In this document: positions 9,757-21,000 of the stretch, piece after piece | How positions within the stretch are numbered: the first letter of the stretch is position 1 | Layout of the letters: every line of letters starts with the position of its first letter | NCBI GenBank assembly: GCA_029706075.1 | Contig: JAINUG010000138.1 | Span: 2,604,001 to 2,668,000, forward strand | Origin: Aldrovandia affinis | Lineage: Eukaryota; Chordata; Actinopteri; Notacanthiformes; Halosauridae | Length of the DNA: 64,000 bases | Direction: 5' to 3' | Notes under the pieces: model-generated | Seen by the model: only the letters and a program-made list of their open reading frames with translations | Told to the model about the DNA's origin: nothing | Databases searched by the model: none | Translations under genes and position numbers: made by a program

Positions 9757-10477
9757 CCCTCGCGATGTCCTCATATTCTGTATACACCCGTGTCCTCCGG
9801 GTCAAAATGACCCGCCTTCACTAAACCCCCAATATAAAGCAGCTTAATTGAATTTTAAACACCAAATCTATTTTGCCTGAAGAAACAACTTGTCATTCAC
9901 CACAAATTGTGTGAATACCTGAGTTTTCCCTCTTCACATGGCAGAAAGACTGCATTTATTCAGGAGACACAACTCGTTTCTATGACACTGTCAATTGTAT
10001 TATTTTTTACTGTATAGGTAGTAAGCAATATTTGTATAGTATTTCTATAGCTTAAGAAAGTAGCAGAAATGTGCAAAAAGTAGTTTTGAATCCATTTTTA
10101 TTTATCCCAATAAGTCAGTTTTTTTTGTTAGTTTTTTTTGCCAGTGAACAATGTAATAAAATATACAAAACAAAAATGTGAACATGTGAACCAAACAACA
10201 TAACTCAGTCAACTAATTAGCACATGTAGGGCTAATTGTGGTGTGTAACTGACTGTGACTGTGATTTCAACTCAATTTGACTGTCGGGTCATATTAGCAC
10301 CTTTTTTTGTACAGCTTACATGGAAATATGAATAAAGGCAACATTTCACTTTTTCTAATGTTGGGGTCAATCTAGGAAAAGTCATCAAATTTCAAGTTGA
10401 AAAAATATCATTTAGGGGATTTTTCTCTGCTGTTAAACACAGTGGCGGGTCATTTTGACCCAAGGACAACGGGAGGG
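9757..10477. mobile_element. piggyBac-like MITE with TTAA TSD
   Basis: 721 bp. Left end CCCTCGCGATGTCC and right end (reverse-complemented) CCCTCCCGTTGTCC, flanked by TTAA at 9753-9756 and 10478-10481. A second inner palindrome (CGGGTCAAAATGACCCG at about 9798-9814 and GCGGGTCATTTTGACCC at about 10445-10461) lies close to both ends. No transposase is encoded. TTAA target sites and CCC-type ends are hallmarks of piggyBac elements. Confidence 0.88.
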
Positions 10478-10686
10478 TTAAATGTGAATTACAATGTTAG
10501 GGAGCTAATTAACTGTGCCACACAGCTGGCTATCCTCACAAAGGGAAATGGGTCCGTCCCTCAAATAAATCCCACTGGGAAATAACGCATCTCCAAAATG
10601 TTAAAACAAATGCTTAGCCTTGTGAAAACACTGCAAAATAAAATGTGGAAAATCACAGCACAAATACACATGGTTCGGTGGCATGG

Positions 10687-11720
10687 TTGTCTGTGTCTTT
10701 ACATATTGTGGAGGCCTTTGGAGCAGGTAGACTTTCCGGGGGCAGGTTTGGCACTCTCACAGGGTGTGAGAGTAAACCGTGGCCCGGAAGGTTGCTCCAA
10801 AGGCCATAATTGGTTTAATTATTATTATTTAATTGGTGTCAATCAGTCAATTGACATGGAAGTCAATTGGCTGATTGGGTGTCTGTGTGAGAATGTGAGT
10901 GAATGATTGTGATGTGTGATGTGACACTCCACTCTTCCAGTGAGTTCTTGGGCTTGTTGCCCAGAAACACTCTCCACTGCCGAGTGCGAGCTCTCTTTCA
11001 CTAAAACCGAGGGCAAGAGGCGGACCCTCTTCCAGGGCACCCTCTTGCTCCTCCCCAATCACACCAAGGGAGAGAGACGGACACTCTTAGTGCACCCCAT
11101 CTCCCTCTTCCCCACTCACACAGGAAGCACTCTACTCAGTCACTTTCGACAAACGCAAACAAAACTCCACAAACATCCCACACAGACTCCGCCTCCCAGA
11201 ACCTTGGATTACAGACACGCGCAACCATGCGCAACCATGCGCGCAACCATGCAACCATGCGCCGCAACCATGCGCCAAACCCGACAGAGTCACATCTCAC
11301 ATCGCACATCGCACGATAAAACACGATACCATATGCCAGAAAGGTACTCAGAACAATGACAAGACTCACTCTCAAATACACACACATAATGACATGACAA
11401 GACTGACTAACTCCCCACTCGCCCCACCTGCTCTTAAATAGGCTTAGTCTCTGCCTGGCTCAGGTGGGACTCGAGAGACAATCACCAAATCACAATCATT
11501 CACTCACATTCTCACACAGACACCCAATCAGCCAATTGACTTCCATATCAATTGACTGATTGACACCAATTAAATAATTAAATAATAATTAAACCAATTA
11601 TGGCCTTTGGAGCAACCTTCCGGGCCACGGTTTACTCTCACACCCTGTGAGAGTGCCAAACCTGCCCCCGGAAAATCTACCTGCTCCAAAGGCCTCCACA
11701 ATATGTAAAGACACAGACAA
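10687..11720. mobile_element. Foldback element: ~230-bp inverted arms around a ~575-bp spacer
   Basis: The left arm (10687-10913) is almost the exact reverse complement of the right arm (11489-11720). By eye they differ by about two substitutions and a few A/T-tract bases. Each arm contains its own imperfect hairpin (10713-10805; mirrored at 11602-11694) built from GGCCTTTGGAGCA / TGCTCCAAAGGCC, TTCCGGG / CCCGGAA and ACTCTCACA / TGTGAGAGT. The spacer has no long frame with a known domain. Near 11440 its minus strand has a TATTTAAG box. No TSD was recognised. Confidence 0.85.
11217..11276. repeat. Short tandem repeat of GCGCAACCAT units
   Basis: Five to six imperfect copies of GCGCAACCAT/GCAACCAT in a row, inside the foldback spacer. 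Confidence 0.85.
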
Positions 11721-11734
11721 GACACAGGCAATAG

Positions 11735-11955
11735 GCAGGCAGTGTGGTATAATGGTTAGGGAACTGGGCTTGTAATGTTAAGGTTGCAGGTTAAATCCCC
11801 AGGTGGGACACTGCCGTTGTACCCTTAAGCAAGGTACTTAACCTGAATTGCTTCAATTAATATCCAGCTGTATAAATGGATTGTAAAGAAATGTAAACTG
11901 TAAGTCGCTCTGGATAAGAGCGTCTGCTAAATGCCTGTAATGTAATGTAATGTAA
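11735..11955 (+). mobile_element. tRNA-derived SINE with L2/UnaL2-type tail
   Basis: The head has Pol III-like boxes: A-box region GTATAATGGTTAGGG and degenerate B-box GGTTAAATCCC. The 3' part contains the hairpin CGCTCTGGATAAGAGCG (11906-11922) with a GGATA loop and ends in four TGTAA units (11936-11955). The GGATA-loop hairpin is the reverse transcriptase recognition element known from the eel LINE UnaL2 and the SINEs it mobilises. A second copy lies at 39161-39389. Confidence 0.85.
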
Positions 11956-12297
11956 CAACCATGCCACTCCCACGTGGCCGAGACCGACGTCCTCCACACT
12001 CCTCCACCGCCAGAATGTGACCCGAGCCCATTCGGTCTTGGACACCCCCTCCTGCGTGCCTCTGGGTTACAAAGTGCTCTACCCTTCGGCTTCAACCAGC
12101 CCTCAGGGCTAGAGCCTTCTCCCCCCTGCACCAGGCTATAGGGCGGTGTCCTCACTGGACTCGGCCAATCCAGCTTCCTCCCCTCCGGCTTCACCACCCC
12201 GATCTTGCGGCTTTTCAGTCGTTCGACCGAGGTGGGGGGGGGAATCCCCATGACAGCCAAGAGGGGTGCTGCTCTGTCCCGGGTTTCGGCACCAAAT
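11956..12297 (-). mobile_element. Leader of a minus-strand LTR retrotransposon with tRNA-Phe-type PBS
   Basis: On the minus strand the PBS lies at 12294-12277 (TGGTGCCGAAACCCGGGA), three bases from an LTR edge. It is perfectly complementary to the 3' 18 nt of eukaryotic tRNA-Phe including CCA. The following untranslated leader runs to about 11956, where the SINE begins. No gag or pol was found beyond, so the element is truncated. Confidence 0.75.
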
Positions 12298-12600
12298 TGT
12301 CATGTGGCGTGTGACATACACCAACACCTCAAATCAAATAATACAAATCGGATCTCCCACCTAATGATTTAATAATGTTCACACACATAACCAAAAGTCA
12401 AAAATAAATAAATAAGAGGAGAGTACGAAAGATAATTATGTGAGAGTGCACAGTCATTATTTTTTACAGTAAATACTAACTATCTAAATCCCACTAACAT
12501 TTCTCTCCCTATTTTGTAGGCGTGGTGCAGCTAGTTGTGTTTGTACAGCTAGTATTTTTTGTGTTGCTCATTTGGGGTTGATACACAGAGTGGGAAATGT
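12298..12600 (-). mobile_element. LTR of the tRNA-Phe-primed element (right boundary unknown)
   Basis: On the plus strand the inner LTR edge is at 12298 and starts TGTCATGTGGCGTGTGACA, a 19-bp imperfect palindrome close to the 3' end of the solo LTR at 1020. The outer end could not be located because no second LTR or TSD is present. The end coordinate is nominal. Confidence 0.5.
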
Positions 12601-12721
12601 AGGAGTGTAAAATATGAAAGATAATTTCATTAGGGTTTGGGAGAAGGGCTCTGACAGGTTTACTATGTGTGCATTAACATATATTGTATGTTTACATTGC
12701 ATAAGACCTATTTTTACAATA

Positions 12722-12924
12722 AAAAGTTCTGATGTGCGACGAGACACAGACAAGCGGGCCAACCAATTCCCTCCCACTCTGGGTGACACTACTGCCAATT
12801 ATGCATCACCCCACAGGTCTGCAGGCCACAGTTGGCACTGGCACAGTCTGGATTTGATACCAAAATGTGGAGCTCAGCCATGCACTGGAACAGTGCCTTA
12901 ATAGCATGAACCACCCTGCAGCCC
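12722..12924 (-). mobile_element. tRNA-derived SINE (minus strand)
   Basis: Read from 12924 down: GGGCTGCAGGGTGGTTCATG (A-box region), then GGTATCAAATCC (B box) about 50 nt later, then a body ending in an A/T-rich tail. Both Pol III boxes are diverged. The family differs from the 11735 and 17389 SINEs. Confidence 0.6.
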
Positions 12925-14469
12925 TGACAGTTTCGCAAATAACCTGAGAAAGGCATCGACCATCATTTTATGACATCACAACGTATGTGTGGAATTAAAA
13001 GTGCAAAAAAATATATACTCAACTCTTATGCTTTTTACATTCTTTATGTACACACCCCCCTGGAAAAAATCGAATTCTAGAGAAAACCACAGAAAATTCA
13101 GTTCTCTACTCCTGTTTTACCCCAATTTAAACCACATATCGTGGCTGTCAATGCTTAGGTCTCAAACACTTATGGGAATGAGGAGCTTGCAGAAAGACAG
13201 GAAGGCGCGACCTGTCTTTTCCCCTGCTTGGCCCGCCACAGCTAATGGAATAGGAGCACTGTTCAAAAGCTGTTCTCCTATATTTTAACAGACAGTTGCA
13301 ATTAGTTGGACTAATGAGAGGAGACAGAGCAGTACCATGTGCAAAGGGGGGTTGGGGGTTGGGGGTTGGGAGGAGAGAAAACGCCAGGATGTCTTTCCAT
13401 GCCGATGCTGGGAGTTTCGAGCCCCAGGTTTTATTTGCATGTACATTTTCCATCTATTTGTTTGCCTCTCAAACCCATTCAGAGTGCTTCTGGCATTTGC
13501 ATCAGAGTGATCTGAGGTGAGGTAAGGGCCATGTCATCTGATTTATCCCTGAAATTAATTACAGTTCCTCCCTTTTTGACCTGCTATTGTTGATATTCTG
13601 CATCCAAATACCCTCCTTCTTATCACGGCTCTTAACCTGAGAGACTAGAAACCCCACGGCAGTTGGCAAAGCCGAATCCTCTGTATCCGCCAGGCTGCTA
13701 TGATTTATTGGCCCCATTGCTGCAATCCGCTGCAATGTACCTCACATAATGCTCAGGGTCAGCATGAGGATCTGAGTGAAGTTTCCACCATTCTTTGCAA
13801 CGAACAAGAGGTGCACGATCAGGCCCAAACTTGACACCTCTTAAAATACCAGTCATATCCAGCCGACAGGGTGGCATTTTCTGGTACGTCACATGGAACT
13901 TAGTGGGACAGGTCCAGTGCAATTGAAGTATCGGGACCATGGAGGGGATGAGGATCAAAGCCGCCTGTCACATACATATGATGTTCGTTCTGCGTCGCTG
14001 TCCTCTCTGACAGCCTCCCTATGGTGCCGGGCTTGTATTGACACACCCGTGGTCGCGAATCCCCCAGGCCACTGGAATGTACTCTCATGGGTCCCCAGAG
14101 AACCAGAAAAAGAAAGACACCCCAAATTCATGACCTTGTCATTGGTTTTGAGATTTGGAGTGTGGGGTGGAGTTGGCAGTAGGGGGAAGGGGGTGTTTGA
14201 GGGGCTGAAATGACCCTGTTTGCAAATCCTTTCTCAGCTTTTATTTCTGTATCTCTGACTCTCCTTCTCAAGTAGGGAGCTTTGACAGACTAGACCCATC
14301 CCCCCACCTCTCCCTGCCACCAGCACACGTAAACTGGCCACATCTGCCTGCCGATGCGCCTCACTGCGCCCCTTCATGATGAGAGCTGCAATTGGAGGTG
14401 ACAGCTGGGGGACCCTGCCAGGGAAGTGTATCCAAGTCGCTCTTCCTGGAGCTTTGGTGTAATAGGCAT
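12925..14469. other. Non-coding stretch, no gene recognised
   Basis: Includes a GGGGGTT triple repeat at 13346-13369. A minus-strand frame at 13698-13958 (86 codons) has protein-like composition, but I could not match it to any family. Confidence 0.4.
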
Positions 14470-14479
14470 TACCAATTTA

Positions 14480-14870
14480 ACCATTTGGATATAGTTGTTT
14501 AAATCTAGCCCTGTGGATCAGGTTGGTTGCTTTAGATCTGTTCAGTCATGCCTTTTTGGATCTCACCTTATGTGTTGGGCTATTTGGATTTGGTAATAAA
14601 AATTTTTTTTTAATCATGCTGTTTAGATCAGATCTGTTGCAGCAAGAGTTATGGATCAGGTTGTTCAGTTCAGATCTGTCGATTTCAGAATTTTGCCTCA
14701 TTGATCTGCTTGGATCTGTTTGTTCAAATGAAGCCTTTTCAATTAGATCTGGATCAAGTTGGTTCATCTGTTGAGGAGAACATTTTGGATCAGGCTGTGC
14801 AGATCTGATCTGACAAGTCAGGCCTTTTGTATCTGACCTTATGGATTGTGCCATTTGGTTTGAGTCTTCG
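14480..14870. repeat. Degenerate GATC-rich tandem repeat
   Basis: Words such as AGATCTG, GGATCAGGTTG, GTTCAGATCTG and GGATCTG recur every 15-40 bp. The blocks TTTTGGATCTCACCTTATG (about 14552) and TTTTGTATCTGACCTTATGG (about 14824), each followed by an ATTTGG, show a larger unit of roughly 275 bp. Confidence 0.65.
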
Positions 14871-15369
14871 AGTCAGACGATGATGATGATCATCACCCCA
14901 GTGGTGCTGCTGTAAGGGGCGGAAAGGTTACCTTTCCCTGGTGAAATTAGCTCATTTAGCCATGATTAAGTGACACTGACAGGCATTCTGACCTCATCTG
15001 AGCTTCTTACGGTTATCTTCCACCACATTTTTAATCATTATTTTTCAATATCGAGTATGCAGTACTCATTACCCCCTGCACCCCATTATCAGTAAATTGC
15101 TATCCTAATGAGAAATTATTTATGAGCATTAAATAGCTAAATGTTAATGGTGCAATATCAAGAGACAGTTTTTTAATTGGTGAAGAGTTCCATAACCATG
15201 TTATCAGACAGTATACAGCAGGGTTCTTCAAATCTTGGTCCTTGCAGGTCGAGAAATGCTGTTGTAGTTATTATGGGGTATATACTCAATCCAAGTTATT
15301 CTAGTTTTTTAAAATTCATTTTAATTTTTAATTTTAATTTTTAATTCATTTAAAAATATTCACTTGGAA
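14871..15369. other. Non-coding, AT-rich
   Basis: Contains an (ATTTTTAATT)-like run at 15310-15350. No gene was seen. Confidence 0.4.
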
Positions 15370-15493
15370 GTTGTACGGTAAAATGTGTAAATAAAGGTGG
15401 AAAAAGTCTGATTTAATATGTTTTCATTTCAGGCTGCAAGCTAAAAAAAGGTGAAATTTTGGAGACGGGGTGTCGACTTCAATGGGGCACTGT
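15370..15493. mobile_element. Tc1/mariner 3'-end remnant
   Basis: AAATAAAGGTGGAAAAAGT, GTTTTCATTTCAGGCTGCAAG and a GACGGGGTGTCGACTTC..CACTGTA end are characteristic of the 3' UTR and TIR of a common fish Tc1 family. The rest of the element is missing. Confidence 0.65.
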
Positions 15494-16817
15494 ATTAGCA
15501 CTCAGTTGTGATTGTAAGTGTCTTTTGTATAAAGTATGAGGGGGTAACTATTATAGTATATTAGATCTGTGGATTTGAGGGGTGGATTCAATCAACATTT
15601 GTCCTTCATTTTAACTCAAAAAACAGTTTGGCAACTTAAGCAATCACCAACATTAACTCATCAAACTGTTTGTGAAGAAACAAATGAGTCACAGGACAAG
15701 TGTTGGCTAAATGTTGGCCTCATCTCAGGTGAGCCACTTTGGAGACATTATTCTGAAGTGATGCATTCATATTAGGCGTTTACTTTTCTGGAATTAATGG
15801 TGCATAACACTGGGCACCAAATAAACATGGTTTCTCCTGGTGGATTTTTCCAGTGCATCAGGGACTATGGTGCAGAAACAGAAAACACCAGTTCAGCACG
15901 ATGGTAATGATGCAACACCTTGGAAAATAGTATTTGCCGCTGTCAGCAGTTATTTCCCTTGTGCCGATAATTTTTTGTTGAATGCTGGGGGAGAAAGTCT
16001 TGTTATTCACCTTGCATTTGCCAAGACTGTTATGTAAAATCAGGCCCTTGCTGTTTAAGAACCATTTCAAGCCACATTAAGTGTCTCTATCAGAAATCGC
16101 CACATAATTATCTGCCTTTTGTCCCACTTTTGTTTCCCTTTGTGGTTCACATTGTTCTTTCATCTGAGTGACATGAAAACTCAAACCTGCCTCCCACCTT
16201 TCACAGCTGTACTTGGGATTGCAAATCAATATCAAGGTTGTGGCATTCATTCACTATGATAGCCGATACTTCAGCTGGATTGTGGTGTCACTGTGCAATT
16301 CTCTCTAAAGATGGCCAAGCCTCTTCTTTCCAATTACCCACTGATTGTAGCCTGTAGCTTACACAATAAACTAAAAGTAACACACATATTTTTGTTTTTT
16401 GTTTTTGAATTATTTGGAATTCCAGAAAATGATTTATTTGTTTGAGAAGCTAATACATGTATACATCTTTTGTGATACAACATAATGCAATTTCAAGGAG
16501 GGTGCACAAAGTACTGAGAACAGGGGTTTGAATGATTAAATTGTGATATCTTTTTGGGGGAGATAAATATTACTTGTTAATTTTCTTTGTCAATTTATTA
16601 GTATAAATCATATCATCTTCCCATTTTTTTGCTTACCCTATGGCTATATGATCTTTTTTGCTTGTCAAGGGTGTGAACAACTTTGTAGTTCACTGTACAT
16701 TTATGCAGTGCAGAATATTTGTCCTGGATGTCAATTGAAAGTTATTTTTAAAGCATTGGGAAAGTTAAGATAAAATAGTTGTGTCATTCATGTTATTCAG
16801 CTCAGTGTTGGATGTAG
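15494..16817. other. Non-coding stretch, no gene seen
   Basis: No recognisable domain, terminal repeat or RNA gene. Confidence 0.4.
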
Positions 16818-18060
16818 AGTGCATATACAAAGTATTCACCCCTTTTGGCATGTTCAACATATACTCTATAATGTCAATTAAAGTCCATCATAAAGAAATG
16901 TAGAAAATATGGCACAAGTATGAATTTGTCTAGAATAGGCCATCCTCAAAAACTGAGCATCTGTTAGAGAAGGGCACTGGTTAGGGACGCCACAAAGAGG
17001 TGTATGGCAACTCTGACGGAGATACAGTCTTCCATGGCAGAGATGGGAGAAACTGTCCATGTAACAACAAAAGACTTCACAAATCACTGCTTTATGGGAG
17101 GGTGGAAAAAAGAAAGCCATTGTTGAAGAAAACCCGCATTAAATCTCACCTAAAGTTTCCCAGAAGTCATGTTGGAGCTTCTCAAACCGAGGGGAGGATT
17201 CTGGGGTCTGACAAGACCAAACTTGAAGTTTTTGCCATCATCATTCAGCACTATGTTTGCTGCAAGTCTAACACTGTGCATCATCCCAAGAACACTGTTT
17301 CTACTATGAAGCATAGTGGCGGGAACCTAATGCTATGCAGATGCTTCTCTGTTTCAGGGACTGGAAAACTAGGTCAAAATAGAGGGCAAGGTGGCGGATA
17401 GCGTAGTGGTCTAACGCATCACATTTTGGCTTGTCCGGTGTGGTGTGCGCTGCCTGTCAGGGACGCGGTTCAAAACCGGTCATCAGTCCCAATCGGGGGC
17501 ACCATTTGGCTGTCCGCCCCAGGGGGAGGGTGAGCCGGCTCGGGTTTGCCATGAAGCACGGAAATGGAGTCTCCAGAACATGAGTGGGCAAATTCCGTCT
17601 CGAAGGAAGCGGAGTTCGCTGCCCACGGAAAATTAGCTTGCCTCGTAGAGACGAGTGGTGGACCCATGTGGGGAGGGTTCAATCGAAAAAAATTGAGGGT
17701 GTAATTGGCCACTAAATTGGGAGAAAAACTTGAAAAAATTAGAAACAAGTCAAATAAGAATTTTAAAAATAGAGGGCAGAATGGATGAAGCCAGATCTAG
17801 ACAACTCTTGGGAGGAAAACCTGCTGCAGTATGCAACCTGATGGTCCCCATCCAACCTGATGGACCTTTGTTAGGAAGAATGGGTGAAAATTGCAGAGAT
17901 GTCCAGATGTGCAAAACTGGTAGGGACTAACTGAAATAGGCTCACAGCTGTAATTGCAGCTAAAGGTACTTCTATCAAGTACGGGGGTGAATACTTACAG
18001 TATGTAATCAATTATTGTTATTTTTTGCTTATAATTAACTGAGAAAAAGGACTATAAAAA
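16818..18060 (+). pseudogene. Tc1-like transposon remnant, copy 1 (split by a SINE)
   Basis: The left end is similar to Tc1 TIRs of the AAAGTATTCACCCCTTTTGG type. Decayed transposase sequence follows: the HTH-linker region near 16880-17060, then YGRVEKRKPLLKKTRIKSHL (about 17090-17150), and DNA similar to the DDE-domain core up to 17375. A SINE interrupts at 17389-17765. Afterwards the C-terminal part appears as decayed DNA (TGCAGCTGTAATTGCAGC..GGGGGTGAATACTTA) to about 18060. Stops and frameshifts are frequent, and a middle portion with at least one catalytic residue is deleted. A sister copy is at 58770-60680. Confidence 0.75.
17389..17765 (+). mobile_element. tRNA-derived SINE with 13-bp TSD
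   Basis: Exact 13-bp TSD AAAATAGAGGGCA at 17376-17388 and 17766-17778. The head GGTGGCGGATAGCGTAGTGG (A-box region) and GGTTCAAAACC (B box, about 17468) mark a tRNA-derived Pol III promoter. The body ends in TTGGGAGAAAAACTTGAAAA. The same family is at 47104-47491 in the opposite orientation. Confidence 0.88.
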
Positions 18061-21000
18061 ATTATTATTCTGAATGTGCATGCATGTTAGGGCTACATTA
18101 TGCCCTCTACTTACAAGCACAATTATGTGCTTGCAACTAACTGGTTTCTGGTCATCTGAGCACGTGTTAATTTTTACCACATATTTTAATCATTTTGCTG
18201 TACCCCATGTAGTTCTCCCTGAATTTCAATGGTATCACGGGAGTTAGTATATGTTTTTTTTGCTTATTTGTCTTACCTTGAGATTAGAGAGTGATTCAAG
18301 TTCAGTCCTAAAGTGAAAAGAACACCTGTGTAATTTGAATCTCTCCTCAATATAAATAACTTAATTGCCAACCAATTATGAGTACACCTATTAACATGCA
18401 GCCTCGTGGTTAACAGTGTGGGCGCTAATACTAACCCTCATCGTGTTTAACGAGGACTGTCAAATGTGTCGATTGCTGCTTTGTGGTCGGAACCTGCCTG
18501 TGACAAACATGTCTCAAGCACAGATAATGCTGATATCTCGCAGCTCGGTTCAATAGCTGCTCCGACTGCTCCTGCTGCTTCAAAGCTCACCAATGAAAGG
18601 GCTAATCTCAGTCAGTCTCCCAGGCAACAGAGAATCCAAGATCAGAGTTAACTCCCCTTGTTTTACACAGAATCGACACACCGAACGCTCACTTAATGAC
18701 AAAGCCCTCCCCTGCCTCCTCCATTGCCCCCTGTACGAGGAAATCGAAACAGATTTAACACACTGTCGCTCCTCATAATTAGTTTATAATTAACACTAAG
18801 ACCAATCTACAAGATCATATCCAGTGTTTTGATGTAACTGCGTAATGTCATACATCACTCCTGTGGTTAGATTTACTATCAGAATTTTGTTAACCCTGCT
18901 CACTCAGATTAGTGTTATTTGTGGGTATATTAAATTGCAATGATCTAGTGCATACAAATGAAAATAAAGCCTGTCTGCTATGGCTATTATATTATTAGCC
19001 ATCCTCCATGTCAGATCTAGAGTAGGTTTAGGCCTCTGTTCACCACATGTTTTTTGGTGGTCTCTGTGTGAGAGAACTTTTGAGTGGCAGGTATTCAAGG
19101 ATTTTGGATCTTTTGCTTTCCATCGCCTCCCATACATTTTTCAATCATGTGCATGGAAACTCTCATTCAAAGTACCAATGGAAGCATATATACTAAGCTA
19201 TATGAAGACAAATATTAGCATCTATGTAGTTTACAATTTACAGATAATATAAGTTCAATTTCCATTATCGTACATTTGTGAGACTTGGCTAATAACCTGC
19301 ATTGCCTTATGGCATAAAAATGTAACTTAATTGAAGTTGGTAGTCCATGAGAATTCTAAATAGCTGGTATAAATGATGATTATTATTAGCCAGTGTTATG
19401 ATTTCATGATAACAGAATGCTGTGTTGAAAGTTGTTTCTGGTTCAGTGTGATCATAACATTTCTCATGGCACTTATCAAAAAAATTAGGGGGTTCCCCAA
19501 AGTACTGCCCAAATCCAATCACCACTCCCCAATGCAATTGCCTAATTAATTTAGCTCTCTTTCCACCTCAGCTGAGGTAAGAAATATGAGGCAAAATGGC
19601 TGCTATAACACCAAGTGGGTGCTATACATGGTTAAGCTGAGTCATGCCCCCCTTCCTCCTTCATTGTAAAACATTTTGAGATCCTTGAAAGGGATAATAA
19701 GTACTGTATAAATCCAATTCATTATTATGTTTTGTGACCTGGCCATTGGCAAATTCCTCTGTTGCCAATGGTAATGTACTTGTGCATTAAATATGAATTC
19801 ATCCCAAAGTCCATTTTCCAAAGTGCAATTGGTCTGATTCATCAGCAATTCTTCATGAACAAGGTGCAGCTCGCAGTATATTTATCACACCATAGCTCAC
19901 GCTAGAATTCCTTTCAGGGCACGGCACGGCTGAGCAAAACTCATCAGCATAGCCTCCTCCTTCAACAATGAGAACACAGTACTGAAACTATAGATTTCAG
20001 TATTGTAACTGTAGACTTACACAAAGCATTATGCTGTGAGGAAATGGTGTATGTATTTGAACTTTAGAGACAGTTCTTTCCCACCTCAACATGTTGAGCA
20101 GTTTAACAACGGGGATAATGCCTTTTCATCTGAATTTGTCACACTTGATCAAAATGTCTAAAATGCTCTTATTCACCTGTGTTACCTCATGTCAATCCAG
20201 AAGAAATGACTCATAAGACAATAACGCTGGTAGATTCATGCTTGTATTCATTAACAGGACTGGGATCTATGTTATGAGATAACTTGTCGTAGTTGCAGCC
20301 ACACTAGGGAGATCATATGGACTTTGCCAGGACCTGGAGGGGCTAGAAAAGTCACCCCCCACACACACACAAGTCCTTATGATGTGACTCAAAGTGCAGC
20401 CATAGCACTAGTCTCCTCTGTCGTGAAAATGGAAGCCTATTAAGCCAGCATTGATTTAGAAAATGATGGGGCTTCTGAAAGCACACACTGACCATGACTT
20501 GTACGAGCTGAAGCTTTCAACAGCAATAATCAGTATTCCAAAGAAAGGCTGTTAGTACTACACTGTCTGCACAGGCCATGATTTCAAATTATGACAAACC
20601 GCCTGACTTCCCAAAGCCCATCGGAGATGTGTTTAATCGTATTATGTCATATATTTCCTCTGTGTGCACGCTTTGTGTTTTGGTCCTCGAATACTCTCAT
20701 GTTTTGTCCTCTGAGCAAGGGCAAAAACCATGATGCACCTCTGTCTTTGTGCTCTGAGAGCACTGTTGAGGTATGTATCTTTGAATCACATTTTCTGATC
20801 AACATTTATGAACTGCCCCAGGCATTGTAGCAGTAATGGATACATCTATAACGATTTGCAGCCTATAGAAATGTGGTATATGGTGAAGGAATTTTGAAAC
20901 AGAAAAAGTATATTGCTGTCCTGAAAAACGGTCAGTTTTAGACTTTTTTTTGGTCTCCATATTAATGTCAAATAGTTTAAAAAATAAAAGAACTTGCATA

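Noticed and set aside
11217-11276. CRISPR-like short repeats
   Set aside because: The repeats are contiguous without spacers; an ordinary tandem repeat in a eukaryotic genome.
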